Notes under the pieces: generated by a model
The model's database searches: none
What the model saw: the letters and a program-made list of their open reading frames with translations, nothing else
What the model was told of the DNA's origin: nothing
Shown here: positions 33,502-41,288 of the stretch, in pieces
How the letters are laid out: each line of letters starts with the position of its first letter
How positions within the stretch are numbered: position 1 is the stretch's first letter
NCBI GenBank assembly: GCA_965220825.1
Contig: OZ244839.1
Coordinates: forward strand, 434,001 to 498,000
Reading direction: 5' to 3'
DNA: 64,000 nucleotides
Source: G965220825 sp965220825
Lineage (GTDB): Bacteria; Pseudomonadota; Alphaproteobacteria; UBA828
Program-made: the position numbers and the translations under genes

Positions 33502-34992
33502 CTATTCGGCGGCCTGGGCGCGGAAGCCGTCGACCCAGCGATAGTCGTGGCCGTCCCGCCCGCCCTCGCTGATGACGCCGATGCCCATATAGGTCAGAAC
33601 GTTGTCGAGCGTCGGCGGGTCGATCTCTCCCGAATACATCCGGTCCACGATGGTCTCGTGGTCCTTGTAGCGCTCCGGGTTCGTATCGAAGATCCAGCGG
33701 CAGACCTCGGTGCAGAAATTGTAGCGCCGGTCGCCATAGTCCCGCTGATAGGCGCGGGCGCGCCATTCGGGGCCGGGCCGGTGCGAGATGGGGATCTGGC
33801 ACATGTTGCAGATGATCGGGATGCACTCGGGGTGAGTCTTCTCCTCCCGCCCCTGGAGGAGGTTGTTGGTTATCACGTCCCAATAGGTGCCGTAGCTCGC
33901 GTTCCAGCCCGGATATTTCTCCTCTAGCCAAGCGCGCTCGGCCGGGCCCACCGCACCCGGGGGGTTCCACCAGACCGTCGGCCGCCACGACCAGATGCCG
34001 CCCTGCTGGCAGTGATGGTGGTTCTCGATATCGTCGAGGAAGGTCTCCCAGTACCACGGGGTGTCGAGCCCGAGGTCCCGCACCTGGCGGTCCCACTGCT
34101 TGATCACCCATTCGTGCATGAACTCCTTGAACGACATGTGCCGCTGCTCGAGCGGGATGTAATAGTCCATGGGGATCCCGACGGTAATCGAAAAAAGCCG
34201 CCAGACGCGCCACAGCGCGATGTCCATGGCCTGCTGGGCCTCTTCCTTCCGCCCGTTGCGGATCATGATCTCGATGGTCGGCGTGCCGAGCTGGGCGTGG
34301 CGGGCTTCGTCCGACTGGATGCTGGTGATCAGGTTGGAGAAGGTGTAATCGCCCACATTCGCCGCGTCCGTGGAAAGGCCGATCATCTGCAGGTTGGTGA
34401 GCCCGGTCTCGAATGCGAAGGAGACCATGATCGCGGCGGTGACGGCATCGCGGGTCAGCATGATGTCGTCCATGGCATGGCGCCCGCCGAGCACCGCCCA
34501 GTTCTTCGAATGCTGCGCCCGGTGCGCCCAGTCATACTGCCGGTCGCGGCGCACCAGCTCATGCGGGAAGAAGAGCTGGAGCTGGGTGTGGCGCATTTCG
34601 TCGAGCATGCCGAAGACCGACATGTTGCGCATGGCCGGCGAAGGGCCGAAGCGGGACATGCGGGCCTGGAACTGGCAGGCCTGATATTCGGTGAGCGCCA
34701 CCGCGCCGTAATGGAGCTTGAGCACGCTGGCCCAGCCCTCGTCGGCCTGGTCGTAGAAGCGGGAACGTGCGAGCGCGGCCTTTACCGAATAGGCCGCCGA
34801 ATCCTTCTCGCGCTGGATGCTCACATATTCGCGATAGGAAATCTTGTAGGGCTCGTCGAAGGTCTCCCACTCCGAGAGCGGGATTCCGTACGGATCCCCC
34901 ATGGACGGCGGAAACAGCTCCTCATGCGAGACGTAGGACGGCGTCCAGTTGGTGTCCCGCGCGATGTCGTACCAGTCCGACCGTTCCAGCAT
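33502..34992 (-). CDS. Soluble di-iron monooxygenase hydroxylase, alpha subunit (TmoA-like)
   Basis: A 496-residue catalytic subunit of a four-component toluene/alkene monooxygenase (group 2 type). Di-iron ligands are E102 (ALTEYQ), E132 and H135 (DEMRH), E195 (FAFETG), E229 and H232 (DEARH), and the catalytic Thr is T199; all sit two residues before the T4MO numbers. V98 and T101 replace T4MO I100 and G103, which shape regioselectivity. A YHS-like C-terminal region has CNMC and CTEVC. ATG 34992 follows GGAGGG and gives MLERSDWYDIARD, matching TmoA; ATGs at 35010 and 35016 add residues without family match. Oxygenates an aromatic or alkene. Confidence 0.93.
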   Translation of the reverse strand: MLERSDWYDIARDTNWTPSYVSHEELFPPSMGDPYGIPLSEWETFDEPYKISYREYVSIQREKDSAAYSVKAALARSRFYDQADEGWASVLKLHYGAVALTEYQACQFQARMSRFGPSPAMRNMSVFGMLDEMRHTQLQLFFPHELVRRDRQYDWAHRAQHSKNWAVLGGRHAMDDIMLTRDAVTAAIMVSFAFETGLTNLQMIGLSTDAANVGDYTFSNLITSIQSDEARHAQLGTPTIEIMIRNGRKEEAQQAMDIALWRVWRLFSITVGIPMDYYIPLEQRHMSFKEFMHEWVIKQWDRQVRDLGLDTPWYWETFLDDIENHHHCQQGGIWSWRPTVWWNPPGAVGPAERAWLEEKYPGWNASYGTYWDVITNNLLQGREEKTHPECIPIICNMCQIPISHRPGPEWRARAYQRDYGDRRYNFCTEVCRWIFDTNPERYKDHETIVDRMYSGEIDPPTLDNVLTYMGIGVISEGGRDGHDYRWVDGFRAQAAE

Positions 34993-35117
34993 CGGCGCGC
35001 CCTCCACCATGGCCATTCCCACGATTGTCGCGCTGCGGCGCCTCAGGTGCAAGCACGCCGCCGCCCGTTACAAGAAAACGCGCGGGCCGGGAGGCCCGGA
35101 TACCCAAAACCGACTTT

Positions 35118-35206
35118 GGTGCGCGGGTCTCCAGGCCCGCAACGGGCCGGAGGCCCGCCACCGGCGGTGGCAACAAAAAACATGCGGGCCTGGAGACCCG
35201 CGCACC
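35118..35206. repeat. REP-like long inverted repeat
   Basis: Two perfect 24-bp arms, 35118-35141 and 35183-35206 (outer end GGTGCGCGGGTCTCC on the first), separated by 41 bp that include further GGGCC/GGCCC runs. It lies in the 340-bp gap between the divergent monooxygenase alpha gene and a small exported protein gene. It resembles a REP/BIME-type unit. No other copy was noticed in the window. Confidence 0.65.
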
Positions 35207-35333
35207 TGAAACCAAAGACGCCGCGTCGGTGTGCGGGGGTGATGCGCACGGCGCGACATGCTTTGGCGAGGCGGGCGGGTCGTGCGTTGGCGCATCGTGT
35301 ACCATGGCCGGCATGGCGATAAGGGTGGGGAGC

Positions 35334-35690
35334 ATGAGGTTTCGTTTCGTGGCGGCGCTTGCGTGCGGCTTGCTGGTCGCCGCGGCGCTGGCGGGCTCCG
35401 GCGTTCGGAGCGCCGGCGCGGAAGAGTATGACCGGGCGAAGCTCGATGCGTTCGTCACGGCGATCATGGAGGTGAGCCAACGGATCGAGGCGTGGCGCCC
35501 ACGGATCGAGGGCGCCGAGAGCGAGGAGGTCCGGAACGCTCTGGCGGAGGAGGCGGAGGCCGACCTCGCGCGGGCCGTGGCGGAGACGGAGGGCATCACC
35601 CAGGAGGAATATTGGGAGATCTACAACGAAGCGCGGGAGAACGACTCCCTGCGCCAGCGCATAGACGCGCTGCTGTCGGCGCGGCGTTAG
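35334..35690 (+). CDS. Exported DUF4168-like protein
   Basis: A 118-residue secreted protein: signal peptide MRFRFVAALACGLLVAAALA with cleavage near SAGA-EE (about 28), then a helical domain (KLDAFVTAIMEVSQRIEAWR, EGITQEEYWEIYNEARENDS) fitting the DUF4168 pattern seen in small periplasmic proteins. Start 35334 gives a good signal peptide and follows GGTGGGGAG; ATG 35304 is a possible alternative. Function unknown; an enolase-family gene follows after 60 bp. Confidence 0.75.
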   Translation: MRFRFVAALACGLLVAAALAGSGVRSAGAEEYDRAKLDAFVTAIMEVSQRIEAWRPRIEGAESEEVRNALAEEAEADLARAVAETEGITQEEYWEIYNEARENDSLRQRIDALLSARR

Positions 35691-35750
35691 CCGGGGCCGT
35701 GTTTTCTCGCTTGTGTGGACGAGGCGCCGCCGCGCGATGAATCCAGCGTC

Positions 35751-36917
35751 ATGAAGATTGCGACCGTCGAGGCCACCTGGGTCCATGCGCCGATCCCGAA
35801 GGCGCGACAGCATCGAAGCGACCTGGGTGTCGCGGATTTCTTCGACGCCACGATCGTGCGGATCGAGACCGACTGCGGCCTTACCGGCTGGGGCGAGGCG
35901 AAGGCCTCGGTCGGCAGCATGGGCAACAACGCGGCACTGGCGGCGCTGATCAACCGCGAACTCGGCCCCGCACTGGTGGGCGAGGACCCACGGGACGTAC
36001 GCCGGCTCTGGGAAGTCGGCTACAACGGCGCCCGCGCACATTACGCGCTCGTGCGTGGCCGGGGTTTCCCGACACTCGCCCGGCGCGGCCTTCGAATAAG
36101 CGCCATCGGCGCCATCGACATGGCCTGCTGGGACATTCTGGGGCGCTCCCTCGGCGTGCCCGTCTGGCGTCTGCTGGGCGGGCGCTGCCGAGAGGCCCTG
36201 CCGGCCTACGCCTCCGGCGGCTGGGCTCCGGCCGAGCGCATCGGCGAGGAGCTCGAAGGCTATATCGCCCGCGGTGGGTTCCGCGCCGTGAAGATGCGCG
36301 TGGGCGCGGGCGACGGGGACCTCGCCACGTCCGTTCGCCGCGTCCGCGCCGCCCGCGCCCATCTCGGCGAGGAGATCGACATCATGGTGGACGCCCACGG
36401 CACCTTCTCGGTGAAGGAGGCGCTCCGCTTCGCCCGCCTGGTGGAAGAGTGCGATCTCGCCTGGTTCGAGGAGCCGGTGAATGCCGACGACAAGGCGGGC
36501 TGCGGCATGGTGCGGGCCGCCACCGACATCCCCATCGCCGCGGGCGAGAGCGAGTTCACCCGCTTCGACTTCCGGGAGCTGGTCGAGCACCGGGCGGTGG
36601 ACTATTTCCAGCCCGATCTCGCCATCGCCGGCGGAATCACGGAAGGCATGCGCATCGCGGCGCTCGCCGAAACCCACCAGATCGGCCTCGCGCTGCATCT
36701 CTGGGGCGGCGCGCTGAACTTCGCCGCCGGGCTCCAGGTCATGGCCGCCTCGCCGGCCGCCGTGATCGTCGAATATTCTCTGGGCGCGAACCCGCTGCTC
36801 CACGAGCTGGCCGAGGAATCCTTCGAGGTCGTGGACGGCATGATGGCGATACCGGACCGCCCAGGCCTTGGCGTCACCGTGAACCGGGAATTCGTCGGCG
36901 CCCACGCCGCATCGTGA
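35751..36917 (+). CDS. Mandelate racemase/muconate lactonizing enzyme family protein
   Basis: A 388-residue enolase-superfamily enzyme. Metal ligands are D214 (IMVDAHGTF), the Glu of WFEEP (about 240-241) and E266 (IAAGESEF). K181 lies in AVKMRVG (again K-x-R instead of K-x-K) and H316 in ALHLWGG. It shares the KMRVG feature with the enzyme at 25095-26249 but is clearly a different subgroup (LHLWGGALN end). It closes the catabolic cluster that surrounds the monooxygenase operon. A sugar-acid or related hydroxy-acid dehydratase or epimerase role is likely. Confidence 0.88.
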   Translation: MKIATVEATWVHAPIPKARQHRSDLGVADFFDATIVRIETDCGLTGWGEAKASVGSMGNNAALAALINRELGPALVGEDPRDVRRLWEVGYNGARAHYALVRGRGFPTLARRGLRISAIGAIDMACWDILGRSLGVPVWRLLGGRCREALPAYASGGWAPAERIGEELEGYIARGGFRAVKMRVGAGDGDLATSVRRVRAARAHLGEEIDIMVDAHGTFSVKEALRFARLVEECDLAWFEEPVNADDKAGCGMVRAATDIPIAAGESEFTRFDFRELVEHRAVDYFQPDLAIAGGITEGMRIAALAETHQIGLALHLWGGALNFAAGLQVMAASPAAVIVEYSLGANPLLHELAEESFEVVDGMMAIPDRPGLGVTVNREFVGAHAAS

Positions 36918-37026
36918 TCCCCGGCGGGCGGGGGCGGGTTACGCGGAAGCCGCATTGCGGTGAAAGCCGGGTTGTTCTCCTCATTGGGTGAGTAGAATTG
37001 GCTCGCCGAATGCAGGGAACGACACC

Positions 37027-37055
37027 ATATTCTCCTCATAACGCGAGGAGAATAT
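37027..37055. promoter_or_regulatory. Perfect inverted repeat over the Fic ribosome site
   Basis: ATATTCTCCTC at 37027-37037 and GAGGAGAATAT at 37045-37055 form an 11-bp perfect repeat with a 7-bp loop; the second arm contains the GAGGAG ribosome site and the first two bases of the ATG. In RNA it would hide the start; in DNA it may be an operator. A half-site TTCTCCTCA recurs at 36975-36983. Confidence 0.6.
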
Positions 37056-38154
37056 GTATATCTGGGAGCGACCGGACTGGCCCCGCCTGACCTGGGACGA
37101 TGGGCGCCTGCTCAAGCCGCTCGCCGCCGCACGGCTGAAGCAGGGACGACTACTGGGAAGCATGGCGAGGCTCGGCTTCGATCTGAAGCGCGAGGCGCAG
37201 CTTGAGGCGCTGACGGAAGAGGTCGTCAAGAGCTCGGAGATCGAGGGCGAGATTCTCGACCGCGACGGCGTGCGGTCCTCGGTCGCGCGGCGCCTGGGCG
37301 TGCCCACGGCCGCAATCGCACCCGCCGACCGGCGGGCCGAAGGCGTGGTCGAAATGACGCTCGACGCCATGGAGAACCACGGGGCATTGCTGACGCGCGA
37401 ACGGTTGTTCGGCTGGCAGGCGGCGCTTTTTCCCACCGGCTATTCGGGAATGCACAAGATCAGGACGGGTGCATGGCGGGACGATGTGGACGGGCCGATG
37501 CAGGTCGTGTCGGGGCCGGTCGGGCGCCGGCGCGTGCACTATCAGGCGCCGCCGGCAGGGCGGCTCGACGCGGAGATCGAGGCGTTCCTGGATTGGTTCA
37601 ATCGCCGGGACGAACCCGAGGGGCTGCTGCGCGCCGGCCTCGCACATCTCTGGTTCGTGACGATCCACCCGTTCGCGGACGGCAACGGCCGCATCGCGCG
37701 GGTGATCGCCGATCAGGCGCTGGCACAGTCGGAGGAATCGGAACGGCGCTTCTACAGCGTGTCGAGCCAGACTGGGAAGGAACGCGCGAGCTATTACGAC
37801 GTGCTCGAAAGCACGCAGAAGGGCGGGCTCGACGTTACCGATTGGCTGTTGTGGTTCCTCGACCGCTTTTCGCGCGCGATCGACGGCTCCGAGGCGGTCT
37901 GTGCGGCCGTTCTGCGCAAGGCCGAATTCTGGCAACGCTGCGCCCGCGAGCCCTTCACCGAGCGGCAGAAGAGGGTGCTCAACAGGTATCTCGACGGATT
38001 CGAAGGCAAGCTGAAGACGAGGAAATGGGCCGAAATTGGCAAATGTTCGATCGCAACGGCACAGCGCGACATCAACGAACTGGTCGACCGCGGCATCCTC
38101 CGCCGCAATCCAGGCGGCAGCAAGAACACGAGCTACGACATCGAGATGGGGTAG
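37054..38154 (+). CDS. Fic family protein, DUF4172-type
   Basis: A 366-residue Fic protein with an N-terminal DUF4172-like domain (MYIWERPDWPRLTWDDGRLL), an inhibitory motif SSEIEG at about 60-65, the full catalytic motif HPFADGNGRIAR at 205-216, and a C-terminal winged helix (WAEIGKCSIATAQRDINELV). It is expected to modify a target protein with AMP or another nucleotide and to be self-inhibited. It is unrelated in detail to the Fic protein at 18110-19291. It is the first gene of the accessory region 36.9-43.0 kb. Confidence 0.92.
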   Translation: MYIWERPDWPRLTWDDGRLLKPLAAARLKQGRLLGSMARLGFDLKREAQLEALTEEVVKSSEIEGEILDRDGVRSSVARRLGVPTAAIAPADRRAEGVVEMTLDAMENHGALLTRERLFGWQAALFPTGYSGMHKIRTGAWRDDVDGPMQVVSGPVGRRRVHYQAPPAGRLDAEIEAFLDWFNRRDEPEGLLRAGLAHLWFVTIHPFADGNGRIARVIADQALAQSEESERRFYSVSSQTGKERASYYDVLESTQKGGLDVTDWLLWFLDRFSRAIDGSEAVCAAVLRKAEFWQRCAREPFTERQKRVLNRYLDGFEGKLKTRKWAEIGKCSIATAQRDINELVDRGILRRNPGGSKNTSYDIEMG

Positions 38155-38248
38155 GTGCGATTGTCGTGAGCTGCCCGGCGGTGGGCTTGAGTATTTTGCG
38201 GACTTTGCGTGATGTTTCCGGTAAATAAGCTGTGACGGACACCATGAT

Positions 38249-38675
38249 GTGCTATCGAATGAGACGGATTGGGTCAGCATGCAGTTCGTGAAAAAAAGAC
38301 CCGGATATCTTAGCGCGACTTCTACAGATCCATGAAGAGGGAACGGTCGTCTTCTTCTGTCAGGTGGGAATTTCCCATCGTGCCGGTCTCCCAACCTTCG
38401 CGGAACCGATCAAGATGCTCTACGACACCACGGGAATTGATCCCGATCTGGTGGTGTGCTCCGTTATCAAGACTGTCCGGTATTATACGGTGGTGGGGTT
38501 GCCGGAAACGAAGGTCATAGATGGACGTCAGACTGTGCGCAACGCGTTGGTGAACACTCTCACGCGCGCGCCGAATCTCGATGCCCCCGACGCCACGACG
38601 ACTCACGAAGCATTATCGGTATTGGGGGCGAATCGAAAGGGCTACGTTCCACTGATCATCGCCAACTTCGAATGA
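38249..38675 (+). pseudogene. Hypothetical protein gene with frameshift in an A7 run
   Basis: From GTG 38249 the frame reads VLSNETDWVSMQFVKK and then enters A7 at 38291-38297. The same frame ends soon after, but the +1 frame continues as DPDILARLLQIHEEGTVVFF and on to AN-F-E with stop 38673-38675, about 140 residues in total. Both parts have good coding composition, so a one-base slip in the A-run (mutation, phase variation, sequencing error or programmed slippage) splits one gene. No family recognised. A 3-TM protein gene follows after 13 bp. Confidence 0.5.
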
Positions 38676-38688
38676 ATGGAGTTTTCTC

Positions 38689-39174
38689 ATGAATTTATCA
38701 GGTACAAGCGCGGGTCGATTTCTTTTTCTGTCGCTCGGGTTAAGCCGGGTTTTCTGGCCACGAAGAGAAGGCAAGAAATCGACGGGGCCCGACCGGATTT
38801 CGGAGACGGAGGGCTCCCGGATTTGCCGCCGAAATATCTTGGCTCTAGCCAGTGTGATTGTCGTGGCCGGCCTGGCGGACGCTGATCCGCGCGATCTCAG
38901 CGTGTTCGGGATAGGCATCGACGGGGAACGGGCATTGACCGTTATCGGGGTAGCGGTTATCGCCGCGCATCTCTACTGGTATTGGCTGCGATACTGCCAT
39001 CTGTGGGAAGACGGAGTGATCGAATCAGTGCCCCCGGTACGGATCAAGGGTCATGACAGTGTGGTACTCGTCCAGAAGAGCGCCAGTCTGTTCTCCAACT
39101 GGATCGCTTTCCTGATGACGCTCGCTTCGTGGTATTTTGTCATCGGGTGGATCGTAGAAGCGTGGGTGGATTGA
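38689..39174 (+). CDS. Hypothetical membrane protein, about three transmembrane helices
   Basis: A 161-residue protein with a basic N-terminal 45 residues, then helices at about 50-62 (ILALASVIVVAGLA), 79-98 (ALTVIGVAVIAAHLYWYWL) and 137-155 (WIAFLMTLASWYFVIGWIV). GGAG precedes ATG 38689. It follows the frameshifted gene closely, so the two may have formed an operon. Function unknown. GC is clearly lower than in the flanking catabolic regions. Confidence 0.6.
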   Translation: MNLSGTSAGRFLFLSLGLSRVFWPRREGKKSTGPDRISETEGSRICRRNILALASVIVVAGLADADPRDLSVFGIGIDGERALTVIGVAVIAAHLYWYWLRYCHLWEDGVIESVPPVRIKGHDSVVLVQKSASLFSNWIAFLMTLASWYFVIGWIVEAWVD

Positions 39175-39185
39175 ATTGTTTCTGA

Positions 39186-39368
39186 CACTGGCGCCGCGAG
39201 CATGTGTTCTTCACTCACGCGTTCGCCAAGAGCGATCGAAAGAACCCTCAGCGGCTCGAACTCAGAGCGTTGTGAGCGCTGGCTAATGAGATGCTCCAGT
39301 TGGATGAAGCCGATCTTCACGCGATGCTGGCGAACGGGACGATGAGCGAGGTGATCTGCGATGGCTAA
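39186..39368 (+). pseudogene. HigB/RelE-type toxin, truncated and with internal stop
   Basis: The frame gives EHVFFTHAFAKSDRKNPQRL, then an in-frame TGA at 39273-39275, then ALANEMLQLDEADLHAML and GTMSEVICDG to TAA 39366. The pattern (FFTHAFAKS..., final NGT-SEV) matches the C-terminal half of RelE/ParE-family toxins that pair with the downstream antitoxin type. The N-terminal half is missing (stop at 39183). It overlaps the antitoxin start by 8 nt, the normal HigBA arrangement. The toxin should be inactive. Confidence 0.7.
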
Positions 39369-39678
39369 GCAGTATGCGAGCGCGATGTTGGCGTCAGTGC
39401 ACGAGACTGCGCTCGGCATGACGGAAGCAGCGGTCATGTCCAAGCGGACGATGAAGACGCTAGACGAGATGTGCCTGACGCCGGTCGAGGAGATGGCGCC
39501 GGGGGAAATTCGGGCGCTTCGGCTGCGGGAGAATGCGAGCCAGGCGGTGTTCGCGCGCTACCTCAACGTGACGACCGGTCTGGTGAGCCAGTGGGAGCGC
39601 GGCGAGAAACACCCGCGCGGTCCCTCGCTGAAATTACTGAAGTTGGTAGAGAAGAACGGTTTGGGGGCGGTCGCGTGA
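39361..39678 (+). CDS. HigA-like antitoxin, Xre family
   Basis: A 105-residue helix-turn-helix protein. The Xre domain covers about 48-103: PGEIRALRLRENASQAVFAR, then YLNVTTGLVSQWERGEKHPR and LKLLKLVEKNG. This is the usual antitoxin/repressor partner of RelE-type toxins and is complete, while its toxin (39186-39368) is broken. ATG 39361 lies inside the toxin's last codons. It may persist as an anti-addiction factor or as a regulator. Confidence 0.85.
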   Translation: MAKQYASAMLASVHETALGMTEAAVMSKRTMKTLDEMCLTPVEEMAPGEIRALRLRENASQAVFARYLNVTTGLVSQWERGEKHPRGPSLKLLKLVEKNGLGAVA

Positions 39679-40165
39679 GATATCACCGCACCGGCTCACC
39701 GCGCTCCGCCGCCAGGACCTCGTTGGTGTCGCGGTCGACTTGAATGCGATTAACCCCGGTCTCGGGGTGCAGGCCACCGATCCATCGGTTGTGGATACGC
39801 TGCGGCTGGTCCTGGCTGTGGACCGCTGTAGCATCAGATAGAAACCTCACCGGTCGCGCGGTGCGCGGTGTGGCCCGCCGAAACGCGGGAGGTCGTTGCA
39901 GCGGTCGAGGAAAACCTCGGTTACTCCGAGACCCGGCAGCCGGTCAGCATCAACAGCCGGATTGCCACCGCCGCCGAGAGGGTCTCAAGACTGTCTATGA
40001 GAATTTCGTCCGGAACCCTGCCGTGATCATAGTGTTCGCTGGATGCCTCCAGAAGACCGATAGCCAAAGGCGTATGAGATACCCGACCGGGTAGTATGGT
40101 CTTTACAGACGGCGGGCTTTAACGCAACAATGAAATGTATTACTGCGTTGGATCGAGGAAAGAAA
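39679..40165. other. Decayed coding remnants, no intact gene
   Basis: Plus-strand pieces with coding composition occur in different frames: LVGVAVDLNAINPGLGVQAT near 39720-39785, WPAETREVVAAVEENLGYSE near 39870-39930, and LKTVYENFVRNPAVIIVFAG near 39988-40045. Stops and frame changes separate them. I recognise no family. The stretch is best read as one or more dead genes. Confidence 0.45.
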
Positions 40166-41122
40166 ATGAATCCCGAAAAAATTAAAGAGAAGATCGCGGC
40201 GTTTTCTGGCGATGAAAAGAGTCCGGGAACGCTGCGGAGACAGGCATTGGATCTCAGCATCGAGTTCGGAGATTATGGTCTTGCAGTTGGCATAGGTCGG
40301 GTTGCGGACGGTTCGTTCATGCCGGCTGCAGTCGGATACAAATACCAGAAATTCTTTACGCATTGGGCCGTCTCCGCACTGACGCGGCTGGCGGACAGTC
40401 ATCGCGACAGCGCCGGCATAACGCCATTCCTCAACACTCTGCGTGGTTTACGCGACCAGGGTGAAATGAGACGGGATCGCTGGATTGAGCGTATTGTCGG
40501 AGTATCCCGATGGCGGAGAGTCAGGGACATTGAGGAGAGGGAGAGCGAGGAGAGACTAACTGCGGGTGGAGGATGGCCAATCTGGACGTCAATCGGACCG
40601 GGGGAGAGGGCCGCAATGCAAAACGAAACCTATAACCGCCTGACGGGACGAGAGAGAGGAAGCGATGGTCCCAAGGATGATATGGAGGACTGGGTATTCG
40701 ATAGCTGCGAGCAGCCCCTCAAGCATCCTTCTATGAAAAAGGTTCGGGAATGGCGAAACACGACCATTTCCCACCAGGACTTGAAACAAACGCGCCTTGG
40801 CGTTGCCGCCTATGACGTGTTTCCACATCAACCTCTTGTTCGAGCTTATTGGGCCGTGATGAAGTCGACGCATCGCGTGCTTCTTCTGGCTGAGGGATCA
40901 GGTCTTTTGAATCTTTACCCGACGCCGCAGTTCGATATTATGGAAGAGTTGAGCGGCGGCGACCTCGAAGCTATTCATGCGAGCGCATTGAACGAGTGTT
41001 TGCACCGCCACTCAGTACGCTGGGATTCTCTATTGCAGAAATCGGAACGTCAATGGTGTCGCAAATTACGGGAACACCGGTGCAGTGAAAACGTAGAAGG
41101 AACCAAGTGTAAAGATAAATAA
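40166..41122 (+). CDS. Uncharacterised protein with HEPN-type Rx5H motif
   Basis: A 318-residue cytoplasmic protein, no family named. The N-terminal part is short and helical (NPEKIKEKIAAFSGDEKSPG), and residues 55-110 are rich in aromatic and basic residues. Around 190-210 it reads VREWRNTTISHQDLKQTR, in which R197-N198...H203 matches the R-polar-x4-H motif of HEPN ribonucleases such as AbiU2-like proteins. ATG 40166 follows GAGG; ATG 40130 is an alternative. It lies between a dead HigB and the AbiE system, and GC is about 50%. A role in phage defence is inferred only from motif and setting. Confidence 0.6.
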   Translation: MNPEKIKEKIAAFSGDEKSPGTLRRQALDLSIEFGDYGLAVGIGRVADGSFMPAAVGYKYQKFFTHWAVSALTRLADSHRDSAGITPFLNTLRGLRDQGEMRRDRWIERIVGVSRWRRVRDIEERESEERLTAGGGWPIWTSIGPGERAAMQNETYNRLTGRERGSDGPKDDMEDWVFDSCEQPLKHPSMKKVREWRNTTISHQDLKQTRLGVAAYDVFPHQPLVRAYWAVMKSTHRVLLLAEGSGLLNLYPTPQFDIMEELSGGDLEAIHASALNECLHRHSVRWDSLLQKSERQWCRKLREHRCSENVEGTKCKDK

Positions 41123-41171
41123 TTGCGTTATAGGGGCTGCTCGTATGCAGGGAATTGTATCAGGAGGATTC

Positions 41172-41228
41172 GTGATTTGTTGTTTGTTATGCGAGGTTGA
41201 TTGTGATGTTATAGAATCACTTCAATAG
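41172..41228 (+). CDS. Possible 18-residue Cys-rich leader peptide
   Basis: GTG 41172 stands 5 nt after a perfect AGGAGG and encodes VICCLLCEVDCDVIESLQ with four Cys in 18 residues. The support is the ribosome site alone; it could be chance. Confidence 0.2.
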   Translation: MICCLLCEVDCDVIESLQ

Positions 41229-41288
41229 ACTGTCATACTGATCGGCGCGTAACTCGCGGGCAGCACAATGATTCGGTCGGTTTTCCCT

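Noticed and set aside
35061..35210. CRISPR-like repeats in the GC-rich intergenic stretch
   Set aside because: The repeats are inverted, only two arms are perfect, and there are no regularly spaced direct repeats or cas genes.
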